From contig CM066729.1 of assembly GCA_033961575.1 (NCBI GenBank), positions 100,567,001-100,631,000 of the forward strand: 64,000 bases of DNA, written 5' to 3'. Shown in pieces: positions 33,842 to 45,539 of the stretch. The DNA comes from Aselliscus stoliczkanus (Eukaryota; Chordata; Mammalia; Chiroptera; Hipposideridae). Below the pieces are notes generated by a model. It did not search any database. It saw nothing but the letters and a program-made list of their open reading frames with translations, and had not been told where the DNA came from. The position numbers and the translations under genes are program-made. Numbering within the stretch: the stretch's first letter is position 1; each line of letters opens with the position of its first letter.

Positions 33842-35969
33842 AGTTAATAAATAAGCCACAGTACATTTGTCTTTATTCTTGAGTCACGCTGAAAATTTGC
33901 ATGTGTCATATTCATACACAGATTATGGTATAGATAGCATATTATACTCTGGTGGAATTATATTTTTATCCTATAAATTTTGACACTCAATGGACCTAGT
34001 ATTTAAAACCTACATAGCTAAGACTAGGTAATTGCTTCCTTCATACATAAACCACTACTGAGTTTTGATTTTTATTATTTGGGTTACCGTCTGAGTCAAT
34101 ATGTTAGTAGTCAGCTCAGCATACACTTAATTCTCTCACTAAATATTGCAGAGATGTTCACTTTCATTTTGCTTTGTTTTCCTTTTATTTTGCTTCAGTG
34201 ATGACAATTTTTTCTTTATTATTAAAAATGCAAATTATTTCTAATACTTCTTTCATTAGTGTTTTCTGTTACACAGAGGGCCTTTAAAATTCACATTTCA
34301 TAGTGTGCCTAAGATCATTAAGTTTTCTTCCATTATGTCTTTAATTATTGCTTATATTTCATGTATTCTGATGGCAACTCAAGAAACAAAGTTACATGTT
34401 TGGATCTTTCTTCTCTAGCATATTATCTTCTACTCATGCATATTTTTTCATTTTAGTCTCTTTCCCACTCCCCTAACATTATAAGAGAGCTCCTTAAGTG
34501 TGCTTTATACATCACTGCTTCCTACAATTTAATTCCACTTCTTATTGTTTCTGATGCTGGCATTAATTCTATGATTATTGTTTACATTGTATAATCTTTA
34601 TAATGTTTACTGCCACCTAAATCATAGACAGCTCACTTTTATATAAGTCTGTTGTCCTATCTCATTTATCTCATTTATTCTGTTTCATGAACTCCAACTT
34701 ATCTGAATTTTATTGATATTACAAAGCACTATAATTTACTTTTATTTTCAGAAGAATTTTCTGCAATATCTTGAAAGCTATAGTCCATGTTTTAAACATG
34801 CTGGTTGATTTTTATAGTTTCCATTTCTCCCATATTTATTCACCCTGAAATGAGCAATGCTTATACAATTTTCTTGTTTGATGACAGAGGGTAAATGGAT
34901 TGCTCTTCCTGGAATTTCATTGTGAATATGCTGGTTTGAGAAAGCAGGGTATACTTTAAAATGAGCTGTATATTTTATCTTTGCATTGTCCAGAAGAGAC
35001 TTAGTTCTTCTCTTGCTAGATAGAAACTTAGGGCACCCTTTTTCTACAACTTTCTTTTAGCCCAATTCTTTTTCATTATTGACTTTGCATTTCTGGAAAT
35101 AAAATTATATCCTTAACACATTTCTAATTTAGTGGTGTTGTGTTGTTGGGTAGTTGTTACAGAGAAATATTAATGAGAGTTGACTGCTATTGAAGGTTTT
35201 CTTTGTTCACCGATTCACTGAGAAGCTCATGCTTATAAAGTAGGTACACAGAATTAACAGCTTTGAGGAAATAACCTTCAGATTAAAAAAAAAATTACAA
35301 GAGTTTATTTGATCCAAATTGATGACATTTGCTGGGGAGCAAGATCTAAAATACTCCCCCAATTTTTTGAGGGGCCCATTTGCTTTTTTTTTTTTCTTTA
35401 GGTTGAGTATGGTTTACATTTTCCAGTGTATTTGTACCATCCTTCTTCAGGGTTTCATATGCCTGTGGATACTGTCAATTTTTTGAAGGGATTTGGCATA
35501 TGTTTGACCAGTAACTTTTAACTTTTTCATAAATCTGAGAAGTGAAATCAGAGACGCTTAGATTTCTTTTAAGTTAGCTAGGAAGCCCTATTCATATTTC
35601 TTACTATGTTGTTACAAATTCTTATAGACATGTAGCTGACCAGAATAGTCACTGAAAGAGACAGTAATCTTAAATTGATAGAATAAAAATAATATAAAAT
35701 TTCATAATTTTTTCTCCAAAATTATTACAATTACTGTTTCTACTCTGTTTTTTATTCAATATAGTCATTCACGTCTCTAATGTAAACATTTGTACACATG
35801 AAAATTCATATTATGGCTTTTCTGTCTTTAACCAAAATGGAGAAACCACCATGACATAAAGCCCCAACTGTGCATTTTAGGACACTGACTGTTAAAATAA
35901 GTCTCATCTGAATTCTTCAGAGTAATGAGGTTGAAGGATGTTTAACTTTAAAAAATATATATTGAAGAA

Positions 35970-36012
<43 letters not shown>

Positions 36013-36244
36013 TAACTATATAGTCATGATCATGATATATATCAGAATGTATTTCATATTGTTTATACATATAATTATTATAAATTACAATATGTTGTAC
36101 ATAATACATTATAAATATTATTTTTCAAGCAGATTTGTATGAGTGTTCCATAAATATTTGCTATATAAATGGCTGATAGAAACTAAATCTTATGAATAAC
36201 AAATGCCAAAATCTCTTTTTGTGGGACAAAGATATTTTATTTTA
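33842..36244. other. Intergenic, T-rich, no gene seen
   Basis: Very AT-rich, T-rich on the plus strand at 34100-35500, possibly very old antisense LINE but not recognisable. (AT)n at 35972-36006. Confidence 0.4.
35972..36006. repeat. (AT)n microsatellite
   Basis: About 17 AT units, flanked by more imperfect AT-rich sequence up to 36060. Confidence 0.95.
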
Positions 36245-36257
36245 AAATACTATTGTA

Positions 36258-36398
36258 TGGGCCGCCCAAGTGGCATGGTGGTTAAGCACTGGCTTGGGAA
36301 GCAAGTGGCCCCGGTTTGGGTCCCACATATGAGGGCCAGTGACACTGCCCTCAAAAAAAATAATAATAAAATAAAATAAAATAAAATAAAATAAAATG
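36258..36398 (+). mobile_element. Short-form SINE with patterned tail
   Basis: 'tgggccgcccaagtggcat' to 'gacactgccctc', followed by a long A-rich tail with aataa and (ATAAA)n units. TSD aaatactattgta is perfect at 36245-36257 and 36399-36411. Confidence 0.95.
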
Positions 36399-36411
36399 AA
36401 ATACTATTGTA

Positions 36412-37626
<1,215 letters not shown>

Positions 37627-37639
37627 CTTCCCCAATATC

Positions 37640-38572
37640 AACATGCCCTACAAGAGTGGGATACTATTTTTACACTTAATGACACATCATTATCACCTAA
37701 AATCCATGGTTTCCATTAGGATTCACTCTGGGTGTTACATATTCTCTGGGTTTTGACGAATGTATAACGACATGTATCCACCATTGTAGTATATACAGAA
37801 TCCTGTTTTCCACTTATCATCTCTTCCTCCTATCCTCTACACTCATGATGACCACTGATTTTTTTTTTTTAAAGATTTTATTGGGGAATTGGATATGGGG
37901 AACAGCATTGGGGAATCGGGGAAGGGGAACAGACATTTTGCTGTCTTTTTGTTCTTCAGTCTAGTTGCAGAGGATGTTGCTTCACTGGCCCATATTGGTA
38001 TCATCATTGTGCTCTTCCCAGATGAGGCAGATCTGTCACCGGCCTCTGAATGTCGCTCACCGCGGCTATTGGCAGCTCACACTGGCAGCCGGCCACTCAT
38101 TGTAGCCTATGGCAGCCCACTGCAGCAGGGGCTGCAGCCCACACCATCGCCAAGGCTTGCACAGCCCAGCTCCAGGTGGAGCTGTTGTTAGCTGTAGAGG
38201 GCGGTGTCACTGGCCCTCATATGTGGGATCTGAACCGGGGCCGCTGGCATCCCAAAACCAGCTCTTAACCAATGCGCCACTTGGCTGGCCCTGATTTTGT
38301 TTCTTACTGTATCCATAGTTTTGCCTTTTTCAGAATTTATATAGTTGGAATCTTACATTATATAGCCTTTTCAGGTTGGCTTCTTTTACTAAGTAATATT
38401 CATTTAAGGTTTCTCTATGTCTTTTCATGACTTAGTAGGTCATTTATTTTTAGTGCTGAATAATATTCCATTGTCTTTGTGTACCACAGCTTATTTTTCC
38501 ATTCACCTACTGAAGAACATCTTGGTCACATCCAAGTTTTGGCAATTATGAATAAAGTTGCTATAGATCAAA
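37640..38572 (-). mobile_element. L1M 3' end, antisense, split by a SINE
   Basis: 'atgacacatcattatcacct', 'gggttttgacgaatgtat', 'ccatagttttgcctttttc', 'gtgctgaataatattccatt' and 'ggcaattatgaataaag' form the complement of an older L1M end with a different 3' UTR from the younger L1s here. A long SINE interrupts it at 37863-38290. Confidence 0.85.
37863..38290 (-). mobile_element. Long-form SINE, antisense
   Basis: 'aaagattttattggggaat' to 'gcgccacttggctggccc'. TSD ctgatttt at 37855-37862 and 38291-38298. The host L1M resumes correctly after it ('ccactgatt' then 'ttgtttcttactg'). Confidence 0.92.
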
Positions 38573-38577
38573 AAAGT

Positions 38578-39470
38578 GAATAATAAAATGGCAATAACCA
38601 CATAGCTATCACCAATTAGTTTAAATGTAAATAGATTAAATGTTCCAATCAAAAGACATAGGGTGGCTGAACAAATAAGAAACCAGACCCTTACATATGC
38701 TGCCAACAAGACTCACTTCACATTGAAAGACACACACAGACTGAAAGTAAAGAGATGGAAAAAGGTATTTCATGAAAATGGAAATTAAAAACCCAGCCGG
38801 GGTAGCAATACTTATAACAAACAAAATGGACTTGAAAGCAAAGGCTATACAAGAGACAAAGGAACACCCAATAATCCCACTTCTGGGTATTATCCAAAGA
38901 AACCCAAAACACTACTTCAATGAGATGTATGTATCCATATGTTCATTGCAGCATTGCTTACAATGGCAAAGATGTGGAGACAGCCTTGGTGTCCATCAAT
39001 GGATGGATTAAGAAGAGGTGGTACATATATAGAATAGAATATTATTCAGCCATTAAAAAAGAATGAAACCTTGCCATCTGCAACAACATGGATGGACCTA
39101 GAGGGTATTATGCTGAGTGGAGTAAGTCAGACAGACAAAGACAAATGCCATATAATTTCACTTATATGTAGAATCAAAGGAACAAACAAAACAGAAACAA
39201 ACTCATACAGACAACATTTTGATAGTTGCCAGATTAGAGGGGTGCTGGAAAGATGGGGAAAAGATTAAGAAGTACAAATTTGTAGTTACAAAATCATCAT
39301 GAGGATGTAAAGCATAACATTAGGAATATAGTCAATAATATTAAAATAACTATGTAGAAGTGACAGATGGGTACTAGAATTATCGGGATGATCATCACTA
39401 TATTGTACACCTGGAACTAATATAATATTGTATGTCAACTGTACTTGAAAAATTTTTAAATATATGTATT
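38578..39470 (+). mobile_element. Internally deleted L1, copy 1
   Basis: Sense L1. 38578-38858 encodes the ORF2 endonuclease start (decayed NVNRLNVPIKRHRVAEQIR-like, then PAGVAILITNKMDLK). At about 38858-38872 it jumps directly to the ORF2 C-terminal end (IIPLLGI, then TTWMDLEGIMLSGVSQTDKDK), followed by 3' UTR ending 'attgtatgtcaactgtactt'. Everything between, including the reverse transcriptase, is missing. Frames are also broken elsewhere. The same junction occurs at 63.2 kb. Confidence 0.85.
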
Positions 39471-39560
39471 AATAAAAGTATGTTCTATATACATGCCTAT
39501 TCCTCTCCATTTGAGCTTTTATTGTTGAGGTTTTCTTTTATCTCTTCTTTTAGTCTTCTG

Positions 39561-39562
<2 letters not shown>

Positions 39563-39604
<42 letters not shown>
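39563..39604 (+). repeat. (GT)n microsatellite
   Basis: About 20 perfect GT units. Confidence 0.98.
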
Positions 39605-39606
<2 letters not shown>

Positions 39607-40278
39607 CATTATTCTATGGTAGCAAAGTTGGTAGCAAAGGGGAGCCTGAAGCCCCAGCAGCCTCAAGTTTGGGTTGTTTTGTATGCCATATTGCTGTGTA
39701 TGAGCTGAGTGGGGTAATTCATACCTGAAATGTTCAATTCATTTCTGCTTCTGCAATATAGATGAAGTTCTCATTTGCATTCAATTCTATGATAGATATT
39801 TAGGTGTAGGACAGTACTAAAACAATTAGTTATCTATAATAATTATTGTTTTATTATTATTACTACCACCATTTATCAATTAAATTTGTGAGGCTGAACT
39901 AAGATCATAGTATCAAATATCACTCTTGCCAATATCTGTTTTGAGATATGATTTTCCCCATTTAAGAAAAACCTGGTTCAGATAAGTTCATGACCATTTG
40001 TACATCTATTAAGAAGCAGAGCTGGGATAAAATTTAAGCATCTACATTATGTTTTCGAAACATAGATTGTTAATTTCCATCGAATAAGCATCTGAGTAAT
40101 GTCTGCTTAAGAAAGAATGTAGTTTGTATATATAATAGAATGCATATATATGCTTATATGTGTGTGTATATTTAATTTTATTAAAAGTAGTAAATACAAT
40201 TTTAATAATTCTCATGAATTTGCACTTATAGTGTTTTGAAAGGGACTGCTAATGCACCTTCTCTGTCCAATCATCCTT
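39605..40278. other. Intergenic, no feature seen
   Basis: AT-rich with short ATT and TA runs. A diverged antisense MIR is possible near 39895-40060. Confidence 0.4.
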
Positions 40279-40293
40279 AAAAGGCTTTCTTTT

Positions 40294-40402
40294 TTTTTTT
40301 TTTTTTTTGAGGGCAGTGTCACTGGCCCTCATATGTGGGACCCGAACTGGGGCTGCTGGCTTCCAAAGCCAGCGCTTAACCACCACGCCACTCGGCCGGT
40401 CC
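40294..40402 (-). mobile_element. Short-form SINE, antisense
   Basis: T-run, 'gagggcagtgtcactggccc' to 'acgccactcggccggtcc'. TSD aaaaggctttctttt is perfect at 40279-40293 and 40403-40417. Confidence 0.95.
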
Positions 40403-40417
40403 AAAAGGCTTTCTTTT

Positions 40418-41080
40418 TAAGAAAACCTATAAATTTCAATGAATTGCTACTTTTTCCATAAACAAACCAGTCTCTCCAGCACTAGAGAATATTTTTAAAA
40501 GGATTATTAATAGAACTAACTATAGTATAATTGCATATAATATTGAAAAAACAAGGGATTAAAAGTATTCTTTAGGATACTTTAAATATGGCAATTCCAG
40601 TACTCCAAAGAAAATAAATGACCTACTTTTATCTGCTTTGTTTGCGTATAGAGCTAATACATCTTACCACATATCCTTGGCATATTTAGATCTATTCTAG
40701 ATGGTTAAAACCAAAATTTAACAGATAACTTGCCCTTCAAATAGGTGAAAGTGATGAAAATGCAGACTGACATTCATCTTAAAATGCTTTCACTTAGAAA
40801 TTTGACATCCGAATAGACAGTGAGGAGATATATATGATCAAAAACTCTGTCAATAACTGCTCAGAGCAATTTATGGTAATTTGATTAGCAAACAGGTAGA
40901 TCTGAAACCCAACAATGGCAGAAATTAGCAACTTTTGCAGAAATAAGAAAAGATAATGAGATATATTCTGAGGAAAATAGGGCCCACCACAAAAGCTGAG
41001 GTGCTGTTTTGCAATATAATCAGCCTCCAGTTCTCCATTCTACCAGAAGCCTTGTGTGAGCTGGTTTGAAAGAGCATTAG
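40418..41080. other. Intergenic, no feature seen
   Basis: Unique-looking. No repeat or gene recognised. Confidence 0.45.
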
Positions 41081-41084
41081 AAAT

Positions 41085-41570
41085 GACTACGCGTGAAATG
41101 TAGATCAGGACTGAGTGGGAAATGTCTTCGAGGTCTTGTTACATTAGGACAGTTGATAGCAACCAGGAATAGTGTCAATACTCAAAACAGACCCTGTTTT
41201 ATGACTGTCACTATTCATTGGGCACTGACTTAATGGCGACCAAGGGCTCTTCTCATCAGCGTTGTAGCCAAAGCCTACAAAACCCAATTAGAATGGCTGG
41301 CTCTCATTAAATCCTTTTCACAGCTGGGTCACTTACTTTGCTCTGGCTAGGTTTTATCTCCCTCAACACGAGAAATCAAAATCTGTTATGTTTCTGTATC
41401 TAAGAGAAATCATTTACACATTATGTCTCTTTGAAGATCAAGCCCTCTGTCCACATTTAAGTGCGTTACTGATGTGAAATATTTGAACAACAATCAGTCA
41501 CATACTGGTCCTACTTCCATTTTCGCATTTTCATTATGACAGTGTTTTGGTAAAGTCAATTTTCAGTACT
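41085..41570. other. Repeat-free CpG-retaining block, candidate conserved element
   Basis: About eight CpGs (for example near 41092, 41130, 41237, 41260, 41368, 41462, 41524) and balanced base composition over about 480 bp with no transposon similarity and no long frame. Contains 'acccaattagaatggctgg' and other ATTA cores. The L1 at 41589 inserted at its right edge. Function unknown. Confidence 0.35.
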
Positions 41571-41588
41571 TGTTGTAGAAATTTTCTT

Positions 41589-42861
41589 CTCTTTTTTAAA
41601 ACTAAAGTTTATTGGGGTGACAATTGTTAGTAAAGTTACATAGGTTTCAAGTGTACAATTCTGTAATACATCATCTATATATTACATTGTGTGTTCACCA
41701 CCCAGAGTCAGTTCTCTTTCCATCATCATACATACAGATGGCCAATAGACATGAAAAGTTGCTCAACATCACTAATCATCAGTGAAATGCAAATAAAAAC
41801 CACCATGAGATATCACCTCACACCAGGTAGAATGCCTGTGATCAACAATACAAATAATAACAAGTGTTAGAAAGGCTGTGGAGAAAAAAGAACCCTCATA
41901 CACTGAACCTCCTGTGGAACCTCCACTATGGAAGGCAGTGTGGAGGTTCCATAAAAAATTAAGAATAGAATTACCAGGGCCAGCTGAGTGGCACATTGGT
42001 TAAGAGCTGGTTTGGGATGCCAGCAGCCCTGGTTCAGATCCTACATATGGGGGCTGGTGACACTGCCCTCTACAGCTAACAACAGCTCCACCTGGAGCTG
42101 GGCTGTGCAAGCCCCGGTGATGATGTAGGCTGCAGCCCCTGCTGCAGTGGGCTGCCATAGGCTACAGTGAGTGGCCAGCAGCCAGCATGAGCTGCCACTA
42201 GCCACGGTAAGCGACCATCCAGAGTCCAGAGACCAATCTGCCTCATCTGGGAAGAGCGCAATGACGATACCAACATGGGCCAGTGAAGCAATGTCTTCCG
42301 CAACTAGACTGAAGAACAAAAAGATAGCAACTTGTCTGTTCCCCTTCCCCGATTCCCCAACCCTGTTACCCTCCTCCAATTCCCCAATAAAATCTTTAAA
42401 AAAAAAAAGAAAAAAGAATAGAATTACCATATGACCCAGCAATTCCTCTCCTGGCTATCTCCCTAAAAAATCTGAAAACATTTATCCATAAAGATATATG
42501 CATTGTGATATTCATTGCAGCTTTATTCATGGAAGCCATGACATGGAAACACCAAAGTGTCCTCCTATAGATAGTTGGATAAAGAAGATGTGGTACATAC
42601 AGAATGGAATACTATTCTGACATAAGAAAAGATGAAATAGTACCATTGTGACAAAATGGATGGATCTCGAGATTATTATGCTAAGAGAAATAAGTCAGAC
42701 AGAAAAAGTCGACAACCAAGTGATTTCACTGATATTTGGGACATAAAACTTAAGCAACAAAGGAACAAGACAAACACATGAAGAAACAAAATCTCACAGA
42801 CATAGAAAATAGTTTAGCAGTTACTATAGGGTAAGGGGGGGAATAAGGCTGGTAGATGAGG
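41589..42861 (-). mobile_element. 5'-inverted (twin-primed) L1 holding a SINE
   Basis: 41589 to about 41728 is the antisense terminal 3' UTR ('ttattggggtgacaattgtt'). From about 41728 to 42861 the sense strand carries ORF2 C-terminal and 3' UTR sequence ('cagatggccaatagacatga' to 'gctggtagatgagggta'). In L1 coordinates the two parts are almost contiguous, so this is an inversion, not two elements. TSD gtagaaattttctt at 41575-41588 and gtagaaatgttctt at 42862-42875. A long SINE lies inside. Confidence 0.9.
41977..42413 (+). mobile_element. Long-form SINE inside L1
   Basis: 'gggccagctgagtggcaca' to 'ccccaataaaatctttaaa', so a clean T+ tail. TSD aagaatagaattacca is perfect at 41961-41976 and 42414-42429. 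A 133-codon antisense frame here is a SINE shadow. Confidence 0.97.
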
Positions 42862-42875
42862 GTAGAAATGTTCTT

Positions 42876-44279
42876 TTATGGTTAGGCTGTTTTCTATAAT
42901 TTGAACACTCTTGGTCAGACCTTACTTTAAAAATGAATTTAGATCAACTAATATTGTACCATAAACTCTACATGGTTTCATTTTATTGAACATAATTCCC
43001 AAAACTAAATTTCTAATCACAGTAGAGCATCATTAAATAATGATTTTTGAAGGAAAATATTCATTTGTAGGATAAAATTATTTTCAATAGAATGAATAAA
43101 GCTTTAATTTGAATATGAAATATGAAGCTAAAATATATACTTATCTCTCAAATAGCACACTGAAAGTTATTTTAGACTATTCCAATTACATAGTCCAAGA
43201 TCTTTGCATTTCTAAACTTTTACTACTATATTATACCAGTTAAGATATTAAACAAACCAATAATATTAACATCGAGAACCAATAATGAAAATATAGGTTG
43301 TTATGAGGCTATATCTATTAAACTCTACCATATAAATGTTGTATTAATTTCACACTTTTTCTAATCTCTGCTAAAAGAAAAAAATATTTTCCTGTATTAA
43401 TTTTGAAAAATGAAGATGGAGGATAGGGTTATTAGCAGTAAATCTGCTTTGGCTATTCACTTTAAGAAATGGAGAAATTATAATCTCTTGTTTTATTTGT
43501 GGGGAAGCAAGTGTGATTATCAATGAAAACTGTAACTAGTGTTTTTCTGTGATTTCAAATAGAATCACTGTTTAAATCTATTCCCTTCCTTGCCAATCCA
43601 CTTTCTTGATTATTACTTCTCCTATCCTATCTTTTCTTTATTACAATTCAAAATTCTAAGATTATTTTAATATTTACCTATTTTTTGGCCTTACATCTAA
43701 AACTCTCTTTAAATTTTAGTGTATAATAACCATATGACTTTCCATTTGTGTATTACTGACTCTAGTAATAAGTCAGAAAAAATACTATGAAGTGATTTAA
43801 TTTAGTTTTTCAAAAAGGATCCTAATATTAAAAATTCATTAAGGTTTTAAAACAGATTATTAAACTTACATAGAACTTCAAAGCATCCTAATCACTGGGA
43901 GCATGTTTTGCTTTTCTATACATAATGGAAAATGTTTAAAATATAATCACTCCATTCGTGGACTTAATTATTTAAGTTGCCATTCATACTGTGTTTATCA
44001 TGTACTTTAAAAAATCATTTTCTGGGTGATCAGCAATAACTAAAATAAAAACCAACAGAATTCATTTTGCACTGCCAGTAAAAAAACCAGTGTAGTACCT
44101 AGGTGTGGCCAGAATTAAACAGAGAAATATCCACTAGTGGAAATATAATCAATACTCCAACTTTGTGATAAATTCAACCTAGACATCACAGCTACATAAA
44201 AGACCAAAATAACAGTTGTAATTTACCAAGGCTAGTTTGACAGTACCACAGTTAAAGTCACCCAAGTTGTAAAAAGACA
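42876..44279. other. Intergenic, no feature seen
   Basis: AT-rich unique-looking DNA. Confidence 0.5.
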
Positions 44280-44660
44280 ACGTATGGCATCTCTGTAATT
44301 ACAGTTTAAATCTGCTCATCTTGATGCACTAATAAACTGAGACATGCCAGGGTACATGCTCTGTGGGAAGACAGCGATTGTACATAACACTTGAGGACCT
44401 TTCCAATTCAAGGCCAGATTCTTGGCTCTGACTTCTGAAACACAATGTTTCATTTTAATGAAAAATACATTACTGCAGTAAGATAAGGTCATCAGCTGTT
44501 AAGTGTAATGCAATTTCTGTAATAAAATTAATTTTATAGCCTACATAAAAGACTTTGTGGGTTAAATGCTTTTAATTACAAGCTAAATTTTGTTCCTTTG
44601 AATGTATAAATGAAGCACCTCAGCCCTCCATAAAAATAACGCTTATACTATAAAATGTCC
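44280..44660. other. Repeat-free block, candidate regulatory element
   Basis: No transposon similarity and dense clusters of recognisable transcription-factor cores: agataagg (GATA-type) and cagctg (E-box) within 20 bp near 44480-44500, several TAATTA/ATTAAT homeodomain cores near 44525-44580. Such cores are common in AT-rich DNA, so this is only suggestive. Confidence 0.3.
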
Positions 44661-44843
44661 ATAGGATTCTTTCTAATTTCAACTTTTGGTGTTATCCAAA
44701 AATATGGTTGGCATTTTAGCCAGTCATAGTCAATTGTGGGCTAATATGGCCTTTTTTGGTCACAGATACAGAGGATTTACTTGCTGGCGTGTCAAGACTC
44801 AAAACAGTTGGGCCAGTAAAAGCCCTGTACTATTTCCTCATAG

Positions 44844-44847
<4 letters not shown>

Positions 44848-44896
<49 letters not shown>
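44848..44896 (+). repeat. (GT)n microsatellite
   Basis: About 24 perfect units, longest GT run in the window. Confidence 0.98.
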
Positions 44897-44897
<1 letters not shown>

Positions 44898-45074
44898 CTG
44901 ATACACAGGTACAGGCCTATATACCCCAAGTTAACCATTCAGCAAATTGACACAGTTGATCTCAAATGGGAGCTGAATGGGAGTAAAGGACATGCAAACC
45001 ACACTTATAACCAATATTGGAAAAACATCTCAATCTCGGTAAAATTGTAGCCACATAGAAAGGACAACATAATA

Positions 45075-45197
45075 AGAGCTTGCTCAAGAGTGCGAGCTGA
45101 GCTCTGAGCAACAGCAGTTCAATGCCCAGTCCAAGCTGAGCTGCCTCTGAGCTGCTAACAGGTGGCAGCAGGATGGCTCAGCTAAAAAAAAAAACGT
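45075..45197 (+). mobile_element. VES-like SINE, 5' truncated
   Basis: Second SINE family: 'agagcttgctcaagagtg', 'gagctctgagcaacagcag' and 'acaggtggcagcaggatgg' then A-run. It lacks the first roughly 25 bp (box A region) seen in the copy at 48155. TSD acaacataataa (45064-45075) resembles acaacatattat (45198-45209). Confidence 0.85.
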
Positions 45198-45309
45198 ACA
45201 ACATATTATTGGTAAAATATAATGTAAGTATTAATTCATTTTTGCTTTGTGAAAAATTTACATCACGAGGTATTTCTTAAAGTAATTTCTGAGTGGTAAA
45301 GGATTTATA

Positions 45310-45535
45310 TTGGCAAAGAATCTAAAATTGGACAGCTGTGAATGTAAATCTCTGGTTCTTCCACCAACTAGTTATGTGATATCCAGGGTAAGGTACTTAA
45401 CCTTTCTGATCCTGTTTTATCATCTGCTCTTAAATAAAGTTGAGAGCACTTGCCTAACAGTGTTATTAAACATAATAATGATACAAAGTTTCGGGCACTA
45501 AGTCTGGCCTTTATAGGTATGAAATAAATGTTAAT
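45310..45535 (+). repeat. MIR
   Basis: 'accaactagttatgtgatat', 'ggtacttaacctttctgatc', 'catctgctcttaaataaag' and 'gggcactaagtctgg' follow MIR order. Confidence 0.85.
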
Positions 45536-45539
45536 TTTT

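Noticed and set aside
34100..35500. T-rich stretch as an old antisense LINE
   Set aside because: Composition fits but I could not match any part with confidence.
42041..42442. 133-codon minus-strand frame, longest in the window
   Set aside because: Antisense of the SINE at 41977-42413. Not a gene.
44756..45050. Frame crossing the (GT)n at 44848, with a donor-like aggtgagtg just before it
   Set aside because: No acceptor or coding similarity. The repeat makes the open frame.
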